Source: Lachnospiraceae bacterium (lineage in GTDB: Bacteria > Bacillota > Clostridia > Lachnospirales > Lachnospiraceae). Taken from it: a stretch of DNA of 13,754 nucleotides. Shown piece after piece: positions 13,543 to 13,754 of the stretch (its first letter is position 1; each line of letters begins with the position of its first letter). The notes under the pieces were generated by a model. It ran no database searches, was not told the origin of the DNA, and was given only the letters and a program-made list of their open reading frames with translations. The position numbers were made by a program, and so were the translations under genes. Where the stretch lies: positions 1 through 13,754 of the forward strand of contig CAAGKE010000043.1 in assembly GCA_900770325.1 (NCBI GenBank). Reading direction: 5' to 3'.

Positions 13543-13754
13543 GTGGAAAAGAAAAAAAGAATTGTAATTGCGCTGGGGGGAAATGCGCTGGGAAATACGC
13601 TGCCGGAACAGATGAAGATGGTAAAGATCACCTCCCGGGCGATTGTGGATCTGATCGAAGATGGATGCCAGGTGGTGGTGACCCATGGAAACGGTCCTCA
13701 GGTGGGGATGGTGAATAATGCAATGCTGGCTCTGACCCGTGAGGAACCGGATCA
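13543..13754 (+). CDS. arcC: Carbamate kinase (N-terminal fragment, cut by window end)
   Basis: 70 codons are visible. The translation (V/M)EKKKRIVIALGGNALGNTL...THGNGPQVGMVNNAMLA matches the N-terminal third of carbamate kinases: ALGGNAL is the nucleotide/phosphate loop and HGNGPQVG the second conserved glycine loop. The enzyme transfers phosphate from carbamoyl phosphate to ADP, giving ATP, CO2 and ammonia, so it would harvest the product of YgeW. The E. coli counterpart in the equivalent locus is YqeA. The start is GTG at 13543, supported by AAGGAG (13528-13533) with a 9-nt spacer; no ATG fits the conserved N-terminus. The gene continues beyond the window. Confidence 0.94.
   Translation, partial: MEKKKRIVIALGGNALGNTLPEQMKMVKITSRAIVDLIEDGCQVVVTHGNGPQVGMVNNAMLALTREEPD

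Noticed and set aside
1..13754. CRISPR array, tRNA or rRNA genes
   Set aside because: No regularly spaced short direct repeats and no recognisable tRNA or rRNA sequence were seen on either strand by eye.

Overview
The window reads as one end of a draft-assembly contig from an anaerobic gut-type Clostridium relative, most likely Lachnospiraceae. This is inferred from the strong AGGAGG ribosome binding sites, the fairly GC-rich coding DNA, the YheO-type regulator and the set of homologues; no rRNA or tRNA is present to fix the taxon. It holds a nearly complete anaerobic purine (urate/xanthine) degradation cluster of the selenium-linked type known from E. coli (ygeW-ygeX-ygeY, ygfK, ssnA, xdhD, yqeA/B/C) and from gut Firmicutes.

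Layout. Two operons diverge from a control region at about 7949-8207. The leftward operon runs ssnA (amidohydrolase), ygfK (flavin/iron-sulfur oxidoreductase), a fused [2Fe-2S]/molybdopterin xanthine dehydrogenase, yqeB and yqeC (maturation of the selenium-containing Mo hydroxylase). yqeC is cut by the contig end, where about 28 bases of Illumina adapter are joined to it. The rightward operon runs a YheO-family regulator, dpaL/ygeX (diaminopropionate ammonia-lyase), ygeY (M20 metallohydrolase), ygeW (knotted carbamoyltransferase), ridA (enamine/imine deaminase) and a GTG-started carbamate kinase cut by the right edge.

How the genes fit together (family knowledge plus inference). The Se-Mo hydroxylase, with YqeB/YqeC as maturation factors, interconverts oxidised purines. 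YgfK exchanges electrons or reduces a purine-derived ring. SsnA and YgeY hydrolyse ring-opened intermediates. YgeW moves a carbamoyl group so that carbamate kinase can make ATP from carbamoyl phosphate. DpaL splits 2,3-diaminopropionate to pyruvate and ammonia, and RidA clears the 2-aminoacrylate it releases. Exact substrates of YgfK, SsnA, YgeY and YgeW cannot be read from sequence.

Most unusual features. (1) A family of intergenic repeats shares the core GAGTTTCGCAATT. One copy is a 213-bp near-symmetrical palindrome. All four copies end 30-33 nt before the start codon of a pathway gene, in both operons. (2) The YgfK here is 892 aa and appears to lack the NAD(P)H-binding subdomain of its GltD-like module, while keeping the FAD site and all Fe-S cysteine clusters. 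(3) A 16-bp perfect palindrome lies between the divergent promoters and is a candidate operator.
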